Below are positions 11,526 to 23,489 of a stretch of DNA of 64,000 bases, piece by piece. The notes under the pieces were generated by a model. That model saw nothing but the letters and a program-made list of their open reading frames with translations, ran no database searches and was not told the origin of the DNA. A program made the position numbers and the translations under genes. The DNA comes from Astragalus membranaceus (lineage: Eukaryota > Streptophyta > Magnoliopsida > Fabales > Fabaceae), in NCBI GenBank assembly GCA_039519185.1, contig CM076847.1, forward strand, positions 67,469,521 through 67,533,520. The letters are read 5' to 3'. Each line of letters opens with the position of its first letter. Position 1 is the stretch's first letter.

Positions 11526-11840
11526 AGGCTTAAATATGTTTTTATTCCTTACAAATATAACGATTTGTTAAATAAGCCTCTGCAAATGTTTTAAAAAGGT
11601 CCCCACAAATACTAGCTTTTTCATTTTCGTCCTTCTGTTAACTCTTCCGTTACAAAAATGCTGATGTGGCAAACGAAACTCCTACGTGACTTTTTTATTT
11701 ATTTCATTTTATTTTAAAATTCATTATTTTCATCCACATTGGATTAATTTTTTTTTTATTTTAATTTTAAAAATGCTTAGATGGAAACTCATAAAATCCC
11801 CAAAATTAAATTAGGGCTTGGTCATCATTTTCCTTAGATC
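11526..11840. repeat. One-ended transposon-like repeat
   Basis: It starts TTAGGCTTAAATATGTTTTT, a sequence common at the ends of legume Mutator-type elements that also carry 'GTCCCC' and 'GATGTGGCA' motifs, both seen here (about 11601 and 11652). No matching inverted end is visible nearby, so only one end or a fragment is present. Confidence 0.35.
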
Positions 11841-12929
11841 AAAACCAGAAAAAACCCACCTTCTTCAAACTCCTTAGCGGAAATTGTCATTTGAAATTGC
11901 TTAGATGTACCTTTTGAAAATGAAGAAAAGAAACAAGAAGCAGTCAAAACATGTTCTCCATCAAAGAAGTCAGTGTTTGGGTGTTAGCATTTTTGCTTAG
12001 AGGGTAAAAGAGTATTGATGCTAGAACAAACCACTTTCTCGGAATTACAGGGATCTTGGATAGAGTTGCTCTGGCCCTTGTTTTGAAAATCATACTGCAA
12101 CGTGAAGACATTTGTAATGTAATACATCTATCATAATTTCGAAGAATAGATATGAAAGCAGCACCTACAGAATAGTACATCAAAAAAGATCGATATAAGT
12201 TAGGACTCATATTAATTCTATAATTATAGTAATTGAATATTACGTTAACTTTTAGGAAAAAGAAGATCAATTCATGTCTTCTTTTCAAAATGCTAGTTTA
12301 CCGATGTTTAATCAAGGAAATCACAGCCGTTTAGAGATTTATGTTGACCACTGTTAGTACGCACAGTAGAGCAAAGCAGAGTTGAGAAGGTGAAGAAATA
12401 TATGTAAGACATCATCAGTGACTTCCATCTGACTAAACTTCCCACAATGACGCTTGGATTGCAATTAGTTGTCTTCCTCATGGATCTAATAGTGGAGACA
12501 AAACAACACAAGTTAAAAAATGAAAAATAATGGGAAAAAAATATGAGTATCAAAATATATAGAACTTTACCCTGTTTGCCTATGGCGAAGTCACAAGTGA
12601 TTTAAAGATCTATAGCGTCATACTAGATAATTCAATCATACATATATTGGTTTGCATGCGTATATATGAGTGATTGATAAATAATGAACACCAATTTTAT
12701 AATTTTCTACAAACAAGGTTTGCACTAGGAGAAGAAGATACTTTCATAGGTTTCGAGAAATGGAATTTACTCTTGCTAGTGATGTAAAAATGACCAACGC
12801 AACCATATATTTATAGGATTTTTCATGGTAATCCCACTATGAAAGGCGAACACATACTCCCCTCTCTAAGAAAATAGTCTATATGTATCTGGTTTAAATT
12901 GTAGACCACATACATAGCAAAACAATGAT

Positions 12930-12998
<69 letters not shown>

Positions 12999-13846
12999 CT
13001 AAGATAAGAACATAATGATTTCCTAAATTTAATTATTTACCAAAAAAATTATAATTATCTTGTTATTGTTTTCAATTAGATAAGAATATAATTATTGAAA
13101 TTTCTTTAATAGTTATATAGAAAATTAAAAGTATACAAAAAAAAGAAATCAATAACTTATATAACAAATTTAAATGAATATGTAAATTTACACTGTGTAA
13201 TCTAGTATTAACTTTTAAAAGGAATAATAATCGATAATCATTTATTAATAAATGATACTCAAATTTATAACATCTAAGCATGGAGAGTATATAATAAAAT
13301 AATTAATGATTTTTTATTTGACAAAAAATATTAAAGTTTTAACTAATATTTAAATATAACTATTTAATTTTCGTACATTACTTTTAAGCCAAGTTCAATC
13401 TTAAAGAAATTACATCCTGAAAATTTGTATTTTTAGTGTGCTATAGTTCCCTTACATCCCTGGATTCTATAGAGATTTATTATATCGTAATTTCTTAATT
13501 ACAGCTTTTTATTTTACCTTTCTTTTTTTTTGAAAAGTTTTATTTTACATTTCAAAAAATTGTAAAATTAAAATATAAATAAAAAGGTTAAGGGATAATA
13601 TTTAACATAAAATTAGTCGCATAAAAAAGGGTAAAATTAATTTCTTGTTTCAATTCACATTTTATTTTAATATTTATATATCCTATTTAAAAAGTTTGGT
13701 GTGATAAGAATAAACACTTACTGGAAAGCTATTATAGGAAAAAATATAGTTACAATGGATACTATTGAAAGATTATGTCCAAATTAATGAACATGTATTA
13801 ATGAAAATATAGGTGAATTAATTACTAAATTTTTAATTACATACCC
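11841..13846. other. Non-coding stretch with (TA)n
   Basis: No gene is supported. The open frames on the minus strand at 11944-12288 and 12308-12553 have no recognised domain; they lie upstream of the Mei2-like fragment on the same strand but do not match its family. A (TA)30 tract occupies 12932-12991, and AT-rich sequence fills the rest. Confidence 0.4.
12932..12991. repeat. (TA)n microsatellite
   Basis: A 60-bp uninterrupted AT/TA tract. Confidence 0.95.
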
Positions 13847-13916
13847 AAGGGCACTTGGATGACATGATAGGAGGTCTCCTCGTGCTTAACCGTCTTGGGT
13901 TCGAATCCAGCCTTGG
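13847..13916 (+). repeat. SINE-like head with a pol III B box
   Basis: The sequence contains GGGTTCGAATCC (13898-13909), matching the RNA polymerase III B-box consensus GGTTCGANNCC. It sits about 45 bp after CTTGGATGACATG, a possible weak A box. Plant tRNA-derived SINEs have this head arrangement. There is no tRNA cloverleaf and no clear poly(T) or A tail, so I call it a SINE fragment and not a tRNA gene. Confidence 0.5.
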
Positions 13917-14039
13917 ACATACAACAGCGTTAGATCTCTAAAGGGAGAACTTTGCCACCCATTGTGGTCCTTCAAAACACAAAACCAAAAAAAGAGGTTT
14001 TCCAATTTCAGGTTTTGTTTTAACATTAACTCGTCATCA

Positions 14040-14205
14040 CTAACAATCACTTCAACAACCACCGACCACCACTCTGACCACCACTGACTGCCACTCTGAC
14101 CACCGTCGACCACTACTCCAGCAACCACCAACCACCACTCCGGCCACCACCAACCACCACTCCGGTCATCGCCGACCACCATTCCGGTCACCCCCGACTG
14201 CCACT
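14040..14205. repeat. Minisatellite, CCACCACTCCGG-type units
   Basis: Degenerate 15-bp units of the form CCACCACTCCGGCCACCA are repeated about ten times. The minus-strand frame through it gives a Trp/Val/Gly-rich repetitive peptide that I regard as an artefact. Confidence 0.75.
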
Positions 14206-14215
14206 TTGTTAACAC

Positions 14216-14859
14216 GCAATAATACTAGCGGAAAGATAGATAATTACATAAAGTATTACATTAATTTCTTATTGATATGAATTTGTGAGAAAATATTGCT
14301 TATTATTGTTAAATTCGAGTTAACAATATTTTTGTTATAAATATACAAAATTCATGCATGAACTTATTCATTATGAACTTACCCTTTGTGTATCTCAATA
14401 AATATTTTTTATAGGCAAACAAATAAATAAAGGGGGTACGAAGAAACACCCCAACCATATGCAATTGAAGCTATCTAATATGCAAACATTCTAGCAAAGA
14501 GGCCCATTAATCAGAGTTTTTCAATCCGCACCTACCACCTACCGGATACAAAAACTACTCCCAAGACAACACCTTGATTATATTACAACTACATCATTTA
14601 AATTTGCCCACTAAATAAAACATATCCCTAGCTAACCATAAGTGCCAAACTGCAACACGCAAAATCAAACTTCTTAATATTGCCTTCTTCTTTCCTATAA
14701 ATAGGTACTACACTATGGAGGAAATGAAAATATATCTATGACATAAAAGATATGAGTTTACCCAAATAAAAATAGGGTTTGTTTATAAAAATATATCAAT
14801 TACTTAATTAACAAAATATTTTTTATGAAATATTCACATGTCTAAATTGGATTGCATGG
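14216..14859. other. AT-rich non-coding stretch
   Basis: No recognisable gene or terminus is seen. It lies upstream of the LINE ORF1 remnant and may be older repeat sequence. Confidence 0.35.
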
Positions 14860-15139
14860 AAGAAGGGTGTTTCAAGGAAAGTAGGCGCAGGAATCACACC
14901 AAACGAAGAATGGAGGTGATTATTGTAACATCCTCAAAATAATTAGTCGAATTATTTGGATGTTAACCCAATTGAATTAATTTAGTACTTGACTGGTAAA
15001 TTTATTGAGTGCTAAAATTAATTATTGGTTGTCTTAGGAGCGTTAACCGGTTAATTCGGGGCAAAGACGATTTAGAATCGAAATAAGAGATTAAGGACAA
15101 TATGGTAATTTAACCACGTTACCACTAATATATTACATA

Positions 15140-15140
15140 C

Positions 15141-15222
<82 letters not shown>

Positions 15223-15370
15223 GTGAAAGAAAGAATTAAAAAGAAAAGAAAGGAAAAGAAAGAGATACAGAACCGTGAGGGAGAGGAGAAAAGAAAGAAA
15301 AGAAGAGAAATGGAGAAAGAGAGAAAGAGGGAAACGAAGAGGAGAAGGAGAGAAGGGAAGAAAGATTTCA
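15140..15370 (+). repeat. (TA)n-(GT)30 microsatellite followed by a polypurine tract
   Basis: TA units at 15140-15160 pass directly into (GT)30 at 15161-15220, followed by about 145 bases of almost pure A/G (15222-15366). Both tract types can adopt non-B DNA. Open frames here are compositional. Confidence 0.9.
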
Positions 15371-16158
15371 TGCCAAACTCCATTTTTCCTTCACCAAAAA
15401 TCATCACCTTCTCATCCTCTCCATGTTGATACAAGAATCACATCATATGTTTCACTCTCTCTCTCCATCCACCATTTTCGTTTTCTTGAGGAGAAGAGGA
15501 GTTTTGGAGCTTGCTTCTTCTTTTGAGTGATTTGGAAGTGTGGGAAGTTCAAATGGAAGCTTGGGTGCTAACTTGGAGGGAAGGAAACAAGGATTGGGTG
15601 AGTTAGGGTTTTGAAATCAATATGGGGTTTTAGGTGAATAGGAGCAATTTTGAGGTTAGGGATGATGAATAGTGTTCATGGAGGTTGAAGGTTGATGTTG
15701 AGGTTCATGTTGAAAGATGAAAACTTAGGAATCAAAGTTGGGGCTTTTGTGAGGAGCTTGAAGCCTAGGAGCTTATGTTGGTGTCTAGGTGAAAAGCGGA
15801 TTTCTCGAGTCTCGCGAGTCGGATGTTCGAGTTGCGGAAAGTTGCGGTGTTTCTTGATTTTCATCACGATAGGTGAGTTTTACTCACGCTTAGGATTATT
15901 TCGTTTGACAATGAATTTTACGTTGATTGATTTCGAAAGATTTTGAGTCGAAAACCGTTATTTCGAAATATATCGTATTTTGATAAAATTCGTTTGGATT
16001 GAGTTTTTGATTGGATTGATTGATCAAGTGATGTTATTGGATATGTTTTTGTACTGTTTTGGTGTTGGGATTGGACTGGAACAGGTACCGGAAGTGATCG
16101 GAATTGATCGGAAAGACGAAAAAACGCAAAGCGGAATGAAAATAGAATGCTGTCAAAT

Positions 16159-16268
16159 GCGCACGATCCGTGCGCCACGCACGAACCGTGCGTCTGGTTC
16201 TGTTTCTATTTCGCAAATTTTTATAACAGGGCGCACGACCCGTGCGCAGGGGAGAACAGACCGTGCGC
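16159..16268. repeat. Recurrent palindrome CGCACGANCCGTGCG
   Basis: Three near-identical palindromes lie at 16159-16175, 16178-16192 and 16231-16247, with a half copy ending at 16268. The arms CGCAC/GTGCG are conserved while the centre (GATCC, GAACC, GACCC) varies. Confidence 0.85.
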
Positions 16269-16676
16269 AGTGTTCTGTCCAAATTTTCCGAACTTGCCCG
16301 AAACGATCCCGATCGATTCCAATCCTCTTTTAATCCTTTCCTAACCCTTTTATAATGATATTAGGCTTATAATGCCATGATTTTGGGTATGTTTCAAAAG
16401 GGTTTTATAAAATACTTTTGAAGTCGAGATTGTTTCGAAAAACCGAATGATAGTACACGTGTGCGGATATGTTTTATTAATAACAAAGCGGACCATGAGA
16501 CCTACGTGGTAAGGTATAACGCAAATGAACTACAGGTTCATATGATAGTGGATATATGTGTATATGATATCGAGTTTTGGGTGACGACCCATGACACAAA
16601 CATACTAGGCGGGGCAGTCATGATCCCCTACCCTAGGCTCAGTGCCATTAGAAAAACTGCTATTGGTAAGAGGGTT

Positions 16677-16832
16677 CACCGGGTATATAGCAACGGATTG
16701 CAGTCGGTGTTATGTTAAAAGTTGTTGTGCGATACACCGGGTATATAGCAACGGATTGCAGTCGGTGCCGCACTTTGTTTGTTGTGTGATTGACAGGTTC
16801 ACCGGGTATATAGTAACGGATTGCAGTCGGTG
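16677..16832 (+). repeat. Three 33-bp hairpin-like repeats
   Basis: Copies lie at 16677-16709, 16735-16767 and 16800-16832. Each opens with CACCGGGTATATAG and closes with GATTGCAGTCGGTG, so the terminal CACCG and CGGTG can pair. The spacers between copies differ in sequence and length, so the unit is conserved more than its surroundings. Confidence 0.9.
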
Positions 16833-17228
16833 CCGCGTTAAGTTAAAAAGGAACTCATAATTGAACCGAGAGTGTTAGTAGGGGTCTCGGTAGAACTCAC
16901 TGAGATTGTATCTCATTGTTTATATGTTGTTGTTTTACAGAGAAACGGGGAAAGAAAGGACCACAGAGGCACGAGTAGGTGGAGCTCGGATGGTTGCTGA
17001 TGACTTAGCTTTATGCTTAAGTTTATATTTCCTTTGTTGTCTATGTACTGCAACCCTATGTATTTAGTGTTATATCTTTCTTCCGATTTCTTGTATGATA
17101 CTGAAATACTATAGTTGCTGATGGTTTATGGCCTGAGAACCGTATCGTCTTGTATGTGTATAAGACTGTTTGGTTTATATTCAGCGAAAAATTATAGTGA
17201 TATTTAGTGTCTAAGCAGGAAATATATC

Positions 17229-17544
17229 GGCTAAAGTGCTCTCGGGGTCCCTTATCTTTATTTAAAGTAACGATTTGGTCCTTTATCTTTTCTTTGTCCC
17301 AAATCAGTCCTTTATGTTTTAAATTTTTGACACATAAATCCTTTTCTGTCCCAAATCAGTCCTTTATGTTTCAAATTTTTAACACATAAATCATTTTTTT
17401 TTACACATAAATCAGCACTGTTAACGGAAAAGGATTTATGTGTCAAAAATTTGAAAGATAAAGGACTTATTTGGGACAAAAAAAACATAAAGGACTAATT
17501 CGTTACTTTAAATAAAGATAAGGGACCCTGGGAGCACTTTAGCC
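17229..17544. mobile_element. 316-bp Mutator-type MITE with perfect 9-bp TSD
   Basis: The terminal inverted repeats start GGCTAAAGTGCTCTCGGGGT at the left and are mirrored at the right end (17544), with a few mismatches over about 65 bp. They are flanked by identical 9-bp direct repeats AAATATATC (17220-17228 and 17545-17553). No coding is present. It lies inside the solo LTR, so it inserted after that LTR. Confidence 0.9.
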
Positions 17545-17964
17545 AAATATATCTCTGATGTTCTAGGGATGGTACACTTGGGTATTTTTACTAAATAAAA
17601 ATACCGGGGTGTTACGATTATGAAAAGCAGTATGGATAGAAAACAAAAAGGAGATAGTTACCTCTCTTTAAAAATACTTTGATGATTTCGAGGCTAAATA
17701 GATGTATGGGGAGTTTGAGAAATATTGAAAGATTGTTGACGTGATGATCCCACCAAAGCGGAATAAAACGGGTCGTAGGTTTGGTGTTGCTAGGTTTAAA
17801 GATGTCATCGAGCCAGAGACATTTTAAATCAAGTTAGACAACATTATTATAGGCACTAGGAAGATCTTCGTGAACTTGCCGTGCGTTGATAGGACTGCAT
17901 GGGGGAGCGACCAAGTGGTGTTAACAAAAGTGAAGTCTCAAAAGAATCGAAAGCAAGCGTAGTG

Positions 17965-18193
17965 CACTACAATAGAAAAAGCAATCAGTAGCGGTTATTT
18001 TAGCCATTAGTAGCGCTTTCGGGCGTTACTTATCCAGCCGCTATTGTTGCCACTCCCCCAACAGTAGTGTATTAAAATCACTACTAATGGTTAGTAGTGA
18101 GTAGCGCTTTTACTTAAATGTGCTACTAATGCTCTTAGCACTTACTAGGAATGAGTAGCGCTTCTACTAAAAAGCGTTGCTAATGTTCTTAGC
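17965..18193 (+). mobile_element. CACTA transposon left terminus, running into the gap
   Basis: It begins CACTACAATAGAAAAAGC, preceded by GTG as a candidate 3-bp target duplicate (17962-17964). Subterminal motifs AGTAGCGCTTTT and its relatives recur at about 18014, 18096 and 18154, with GCTACTAATGCTCTTAGC and diverged copies near the right edge. The opposite end is not seen and may lie in the unknown bases. Confidence 0.75.
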
Positions 18194-18693
18194 NNNNNNN
18201 NNNNNNNNNNNNNNNNNNNNNNNNNNNNNNNNNNNNNNNNNNNNNNNNNNNNNNNNNNNNNNNNNNNNNNNNNNNNNNNNNNNNNNNNNNNNNNNNNNNN
18301 NNNNNNNNNNNNNNNNNNNNNNNNNNNNNNNNNNNNNNNNNNNNNNNNNNNNNNNNNNNNNNNNNNNNNNNNNNNNNNNNNNNNNNNNNNNNNNNNNNNN
18401 NNNNNNNNNNNNNNNNNNNNNNNNNNNNNNNNNNNNNNNNNNNNNNNNNNNNNNNNNNNNNNNNNNNNNNNNNNNNNNNNNNNNNNNNNNNNNNNNNNNN
18501 NNNNNNNNNNNNNNNNNNNNNNNNNNNNNNNNNNNNNNNNNNNNNNNNNNNNNNNNNNNNNNNNNNNNNNNNNNNNNNNNNNNNNNNNNNNNNNNNNNNN
18601 NNNNNNNNNNNNNNNNNNNNNNNNNNNNNNNNNNNNNNNNNNNNNNNNNNNNNNNNNNNNNNNNNNNNNNNNNNNNNNNNNNNNNNNNNNNNN
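18194..18693. other. Assembly gap of exactly 500 N
   Basis: The run of undetermined bases is exactly 500 long, the usual placeholder size. Reading frames spanning it are artefacts. The sequence class differs on the two sides (CACTA terminus versus Ogre-like untranslated region), so the true distance is unknown. Confidence 0.98.
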
Positions 18694-20495
18694 CTGCATC
18701 AAGCAACGTTATTCGTTCATTCATACATTGCATTTTTTTCATGAAAAAGAAAAGAATAAAAAAACATGATCACAATTAAAAAAATTTGTGATAAATAACT
18801 GAATATCTCATTTAGCATGCATTTTCATTCATTCATAATCATTCACAAAAATCATCATTAAATAATATAGGCATTTCATCATTTGCAATATCATGATATG
18901 CATGTAAAAAAAAACATTGCATTCACGCACCTTTTCACTCATCCAAAAAAAAACGGTTGTTTCATTAAATCATCCATACGCCATTTCATCCACACATCAT
19001 TTATACACTGTTTCAACATGCATCATTTCAAAATTATGTCATCATTGCCTCCAAAAACTATTTAGAATAACTGACATTTCCAAGTGATCATTCATGCACG
19101 CATTTCATGCATTCGCATCTGCATTTTCGTCATGTATTACCATGTGTTCCTTCATGCATTACGACACAAGGGGCCGTTTAATTTGATTATTCTTGTTGCG
19201 TGAGCATACTTAGTCTTTTAACTAGAAAATAAAAAAATCAACATGCATTCATAATAGAATACAGTCATTATCTTCATCCCATTATCATGGTACCAACATG
19301 CATCTCATCATGTAGAAAATAACAAAATATCATATTTTTTAAATTACTTCATCTTGCATAGCCATACGCCAAAAAAGGGAAAATAATATCACATTGATAT
19401 TATAAAAAAATTACATTCATTCATTATTTCATTCAAACACATTACTCCTCTTCATGCATCATAAAAAAAAATAATAAAAAAATTAAAGTTATTTATCCCA
19501 AACCACCTCAAACGCATCAGTCATCCATGCATGAGTCATTTTATAAATAAAAAAACAAAAAGTCATTCATCGTCCAAAATATATTTCAGTTAGCAATAAA
19601 CGACGATTTGCATCATCTGCATGCTATATTGTCTTCAAAAAGTAAAAAAAAAATCGTTTAAAATACCTGATCTTTCCAGGAGATCATTCCCTTCACGCAT
19701 TTCACGCATTTGCATTTTCATCATACATATCCATCATCACGCGTATTACATTTTTTTCTAGAAAAGAGTAGAAAACAATCATGAGCACAATTTCAAAAAT
19801 TGTGAACATCTCATTTTTCATGTATTTCCATTCATTCAAAAATCATTCATTCACGCATTTGCATCATGCATATACATTATCATGTGTTCATCCATACAAG
19901 AAACATGAGCATTACCTTTTTCAAAAATTCTGATGAGAGATGAAGCGAGGTTGAGTACTCCTCTTTGGAAAAGCTTAGCTTTACTAAACAAGGTCGAACT
20001 TAGTTTCAAACTCAAGGTGTTTTGAGACACTCAATTTCCAAAAAATTCCAATGTTTGCAGCTCGTCCACAATTTTTGTCTGCAAGTTGATACATCTCATC
20101 CACCCCATGATACAATAACAAAATGGTCCAATTTGTTAGCTGATGTGTTATCAAAAATTTCTCCTATCATGCCGCTGACTATGTTAACTCTCTGTGAAGC
20201 ATTCGTATAGTGAACTTGTATGCAATGTGCATTTACTCTTGTTTGAGTCAGTTAGTGTCCACATCTTTGCATCTTATCATCATCCCTTGTACATGTCCAG
20301 TCCCACCCCGACCACCCAATACTTATCCCCCCACACAAGTACCTAGTCGACTATTTGGTTTTTGTTCCCAATGATGAATTTCCATAAACTAACACTTTAG
20401 GCCCCCATGCTGGGGCAAATTTTGGATCACTAGATATCTTGTCAACATTGTTTTCCCTTGGTGCAAGTCCTTTACAAAAAAAATCAAAAAGCCTG

Positions 20496-20536
20496 TTAGG
20501 TTGAAAACTTGCGAGAGCAGCCTAAGCAAAAATTAG
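20496..20536 (+). ncRNA. Two-tier stem-loop element of the Ogre 3' region
   Basis: The outer arms TTAGGTTG (20496-20503) and CAGCCTAA (20518-20525) pair over 8 bp with one G-T wobble. They enclose AAAA on the 5' side and an inner CTT/GAG stem closed by GCGA, a GNRA-type loop. It is followed by GCAAAAATTAG. The same architecture with different paired bases occurs twice at 47112-47190 in the other Ogre. A role as a cis-acting RNA signal is inferred. Confidence 0.55.
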
Positions 20537-23489
20537 GGCATAAAAAGAAATGAAAAAGAGCGGATATATAAAAATACTTAATTTTTGTCCTTGAATTAAT
20601 TTTTGAGAAAACAAGCAATCATGATTTGAAATGAAGTTTAGTCGCCTTCCCGTACCCTAAAAAGGGGGGGGGGTTCTTTACTACCCCTTTAAGCAAAAAA
20701 AAATCAAAAAATCTTTCCATCACCCTAGACAAGGATCAATTCCATATCAAAAATGGTGTATCACTTTTATCAGCTCACTGTACTCAAAAAAAAGGAAAAA
20801 GAAAGATCACAAAATAGAGAAAGTGAAACTCAAAAAGAGGATTGAAGAAATCCCGAAAGAAAAAAAGCAAAAACCGTAGAAATTGTGAGCTGATACATCA
20901 TACCATGAAACACATAAGATATCCTTATCCAAATAAACCCACAAACACCTCCTTAGGCCGAATTATCATTTCTTCCACAAAACCCAAATCATTGGCCTCA
21001 AACACCTCTCTGAGCCCACTTGAGCCTATACTCCACAAGCCCATAACCACCGACCACATTACCCATAACCTTTGACCACATTACAAACCCTTCTCTCATA
21101 GACCCCTAACCACTGGCCGCGCTACCACCCTAACGAGTCCATGCTGATCAATGGCTGATTGCCTTCGTTTTCTCAAAGATTTAATTTTAGGACAAGTAAG
21201 TTTATTTATTTACAATATATTTGCTCAAAAAAAAAATTAAAGGGCTTGCACTCCAATATTCATTCAAATTGCACTGATATCAAGACGAGGTTTAGTAATC
21301 ACCAAGTGAAATTTTCATCGTATCAAAAACTCAGGATTATCATAGTCTGTGGGAGTCACCTTCAAAGGGCCAAAAGTTTAGACTAGGACCATCACCTAGA
21401 TCCCAAAGTGGGGCAATCCCCTCACCCTTCACTCCACCTAAAGTCGGGGAAATTCGCCCTACACCCATCTCATTCCCTTGTCGTATCCACATCCACAAAA
21501 CCATACCGAGGCGAGGCAATTCCTCAACCCACCATCCTAAACACGGCCTTGCTCAAACCTTAGTCAGGGCCACCTTGCCCTTGTCATAGTTGGGGCAATA
21601 CCAAACACTATGGGTTGAGACAAAATCTTTCGCCTGCCACCCTTCATTCCAAAGTCTTGGCGTTCCCAATTCATCATCTACTACACTCCTAGCTGTTGTC
21701 ACCACTAGGCAGGGGCAAGTTATGCAATCACCGTCACCAAACTCCAAATTGGGGCAGTCCTACGTTTCTCGGATTGGGGCAAACCTACCTTTCTTGATTT
21801 TGGCAAAAACCTGTCATGTGTCATATCTGTCATACCCTGGATCAAGAACCAAGTTAACTAACTCATTCATTTGTATTTGCACTATTATGCCTATTTGCTA
21901 AACAATGCTTCAAAGAGAGAAAACACAAGTTAATAATGTGAAGTTGGAAACTCACGTGGTTAACTTTGTGGACCTAAAATTCAATCAATCATGGGACACC
22001 GTAAGGGAAGAACAAACGTGAACGAGTCTATAAATACAGTCAAGTACGGTTGCACATCAGTGACTGTAAATAACAACCTTGAGATTGTCAGAGCTTGAAT
22101 TCAAATCAAATCCAATTTTTTTTCCAAGGAATGATTATTGCAAAATATTCACTTCTGTGCCTCTTGCATCAAAAGCCTCATCTCTCATTATTACAAAAAT
22201 CTATCTGCATCGTCAATAAGATCATATCATAAATCATCCCGCCATACAACCATGCATCCAATAAGTGATGATTCCAAAGCATCCACTTCACAATTTCTCG
22301 TAAAAAAAAAAAATCTTTTTCCCATCTCAAAAACCGCAAAAATGCATCATCAATAAATCATACCATACATTTCATTCCACCATGCAAACATGCACCTACC
22401 ATGGTGCCTGCATCAAAGCATTACATCTACATGTCATCTACCGTGGCATACACTACTTATCAATTTCTGTTTTCGATCAACTTCATCATCCATCATTCAC
22501 GGGCCTTTTGTAGTCCATTTACTTTCACATTGCACATTCATCACATTGCACACATATAACACTTTTTTTTGCTTCGATAGACGCGTCAAGTGCCGGTCTC
22601 ATCGTTGCCAAAAAGCTTTCTACATCACCAATCATATCATTTGCTATGCATTCACGTGTTTCCTTTTATTCACCATAGCATTTGCATCAAAGTTCACATT
22701 GCATGCATCAAGAAAAGAAGCAAAATAAATAAGAAAAAGCAAAAAGAAAAGTCCATCCATTACATTTATCATCACAGCAAAATTAATCACCACAATCACA
22801 TTCACATCTCATCCACCGTGTGTCAACTTTCCCATTCCGTCAGTTACAACACCCATTGTCTGCCCCATTTAATTCATCATCGGGTACTAATCATTGCACG
22901 TTCGTCACATGCATAACATTGGTTGCTTCGATAGATGTGCCAAGTGCCGGTCTCATCGTTGCCCCAAAAAAAGTCTTTTACATCACTAATCATATCATTG
23001 TGCCATGCATTCGCGTGTTTTCCTTTATTCACCATGACATTTGCATCGAAGCATTACATTTGCATCACAATCGCACTCTGCATTTCATACACTCATTATA
23101 ATAGGGAAAAAGGCAAAAAAGGCAAAAAAGAAAAAAATCGCTCATTCCATTAAATTCATCATTCCACCAGAATTAATCAGCACGATCACATTCATATATT
23201 ATCTGCATTCACATACGTTGTTTGTCAACCTCCATGTTCCGTCAACTTCAACTCACGTCATCTGCCACGTTTCATTCATCCCATCGGACACCTACCATTT
23301 CACATACCTATATTGCACGCATACATCATTCATTGCATTTTTAGACATGCCAAATATAGATAGCTTTTCTCTTCTCAGGTAAATGCATTCATTAGGTATG
23401 TTCTAGGCAGGTACGCCATGTACCAATCCCAATAGTTTGTTCCCTCAAAGTCAGTGCTCCAAGCGCTGGTCTCATACCACAATCCAGAA

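Larger units (their letters stand above)
14924..17616 (+). mobile_element. Solo LTR, chromovirus (Tekay/Del-like) type
   Basis: It begins TGTAACATCCTCAAAATAAT and ends ACCGGGGTGTTACG, and is flanked by perfect 5-bp direct repeats ATTAT (14919-14923 and 17617-17621). There is no internal region, so it is a solo LTR left by recombination. The motif GGTAGAACTCACTGAGATT at about 16890 is typical of the 3' half of plant Tekay/Del-type LTRs and gives plus orientation. The length without the nested MITE is about 2.37 kb. Inside are a (GT)30 tract, a polypurine stretch, CG-rich palindromes and three 33-bp hairpin repeats, listed separately. Confidence 0.75.
14860..17961 (+). pseudogene. LINE ORF1 (RRM type) remnant split by a solo LTR
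   Basis: The pieces 14860-14923 and 17617-17961 join across a 5-bp target duplication. The right piece encodes, with stops, YFDDFEAK, VDVMIPPKRNKTGRRFGVARF, then KLDNIIIGTRKIFVNLPR. This is the RRM found at the N-terminus of ORF1 in many plant L1-type LINEs, where RRFGFVRF is RNP1. In-frame TAG and TAA codons and small indels show decay. The right side is cut by a CACTA terminus at 17965. Confidence 0.6.

Noticed and set aside
11944..12553. Two minus-strand frames considered as upstream exons of the Mei2-like gene
   Set aside because: Neither contains RRM motifs or matching splice phases.
13847..13916. Possible tRNA gene because of GGGTTCGAATCC
   Set aside because: No acceptor, D or anticodon stems can be formed around the B box; a SINE head fits better.
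13886..14215. 109-codon Trp/Val/Gly-rich frame
   Set aside because: Translation of the CCACCACTCCGG minisatellite.
16677..16832. CRISPR-like repeat-spacer pattern
   Set aside because: Three repeats in a plant LTR with unrelated short spacers; a plant genome has no CRISPR system and the context is a retrotransposon.
18145..18779. Three open frames of 185-200 codons over the N run
   Set aside because: They consist of undetermined residues; the bases on either side do not encode anything recognisable.
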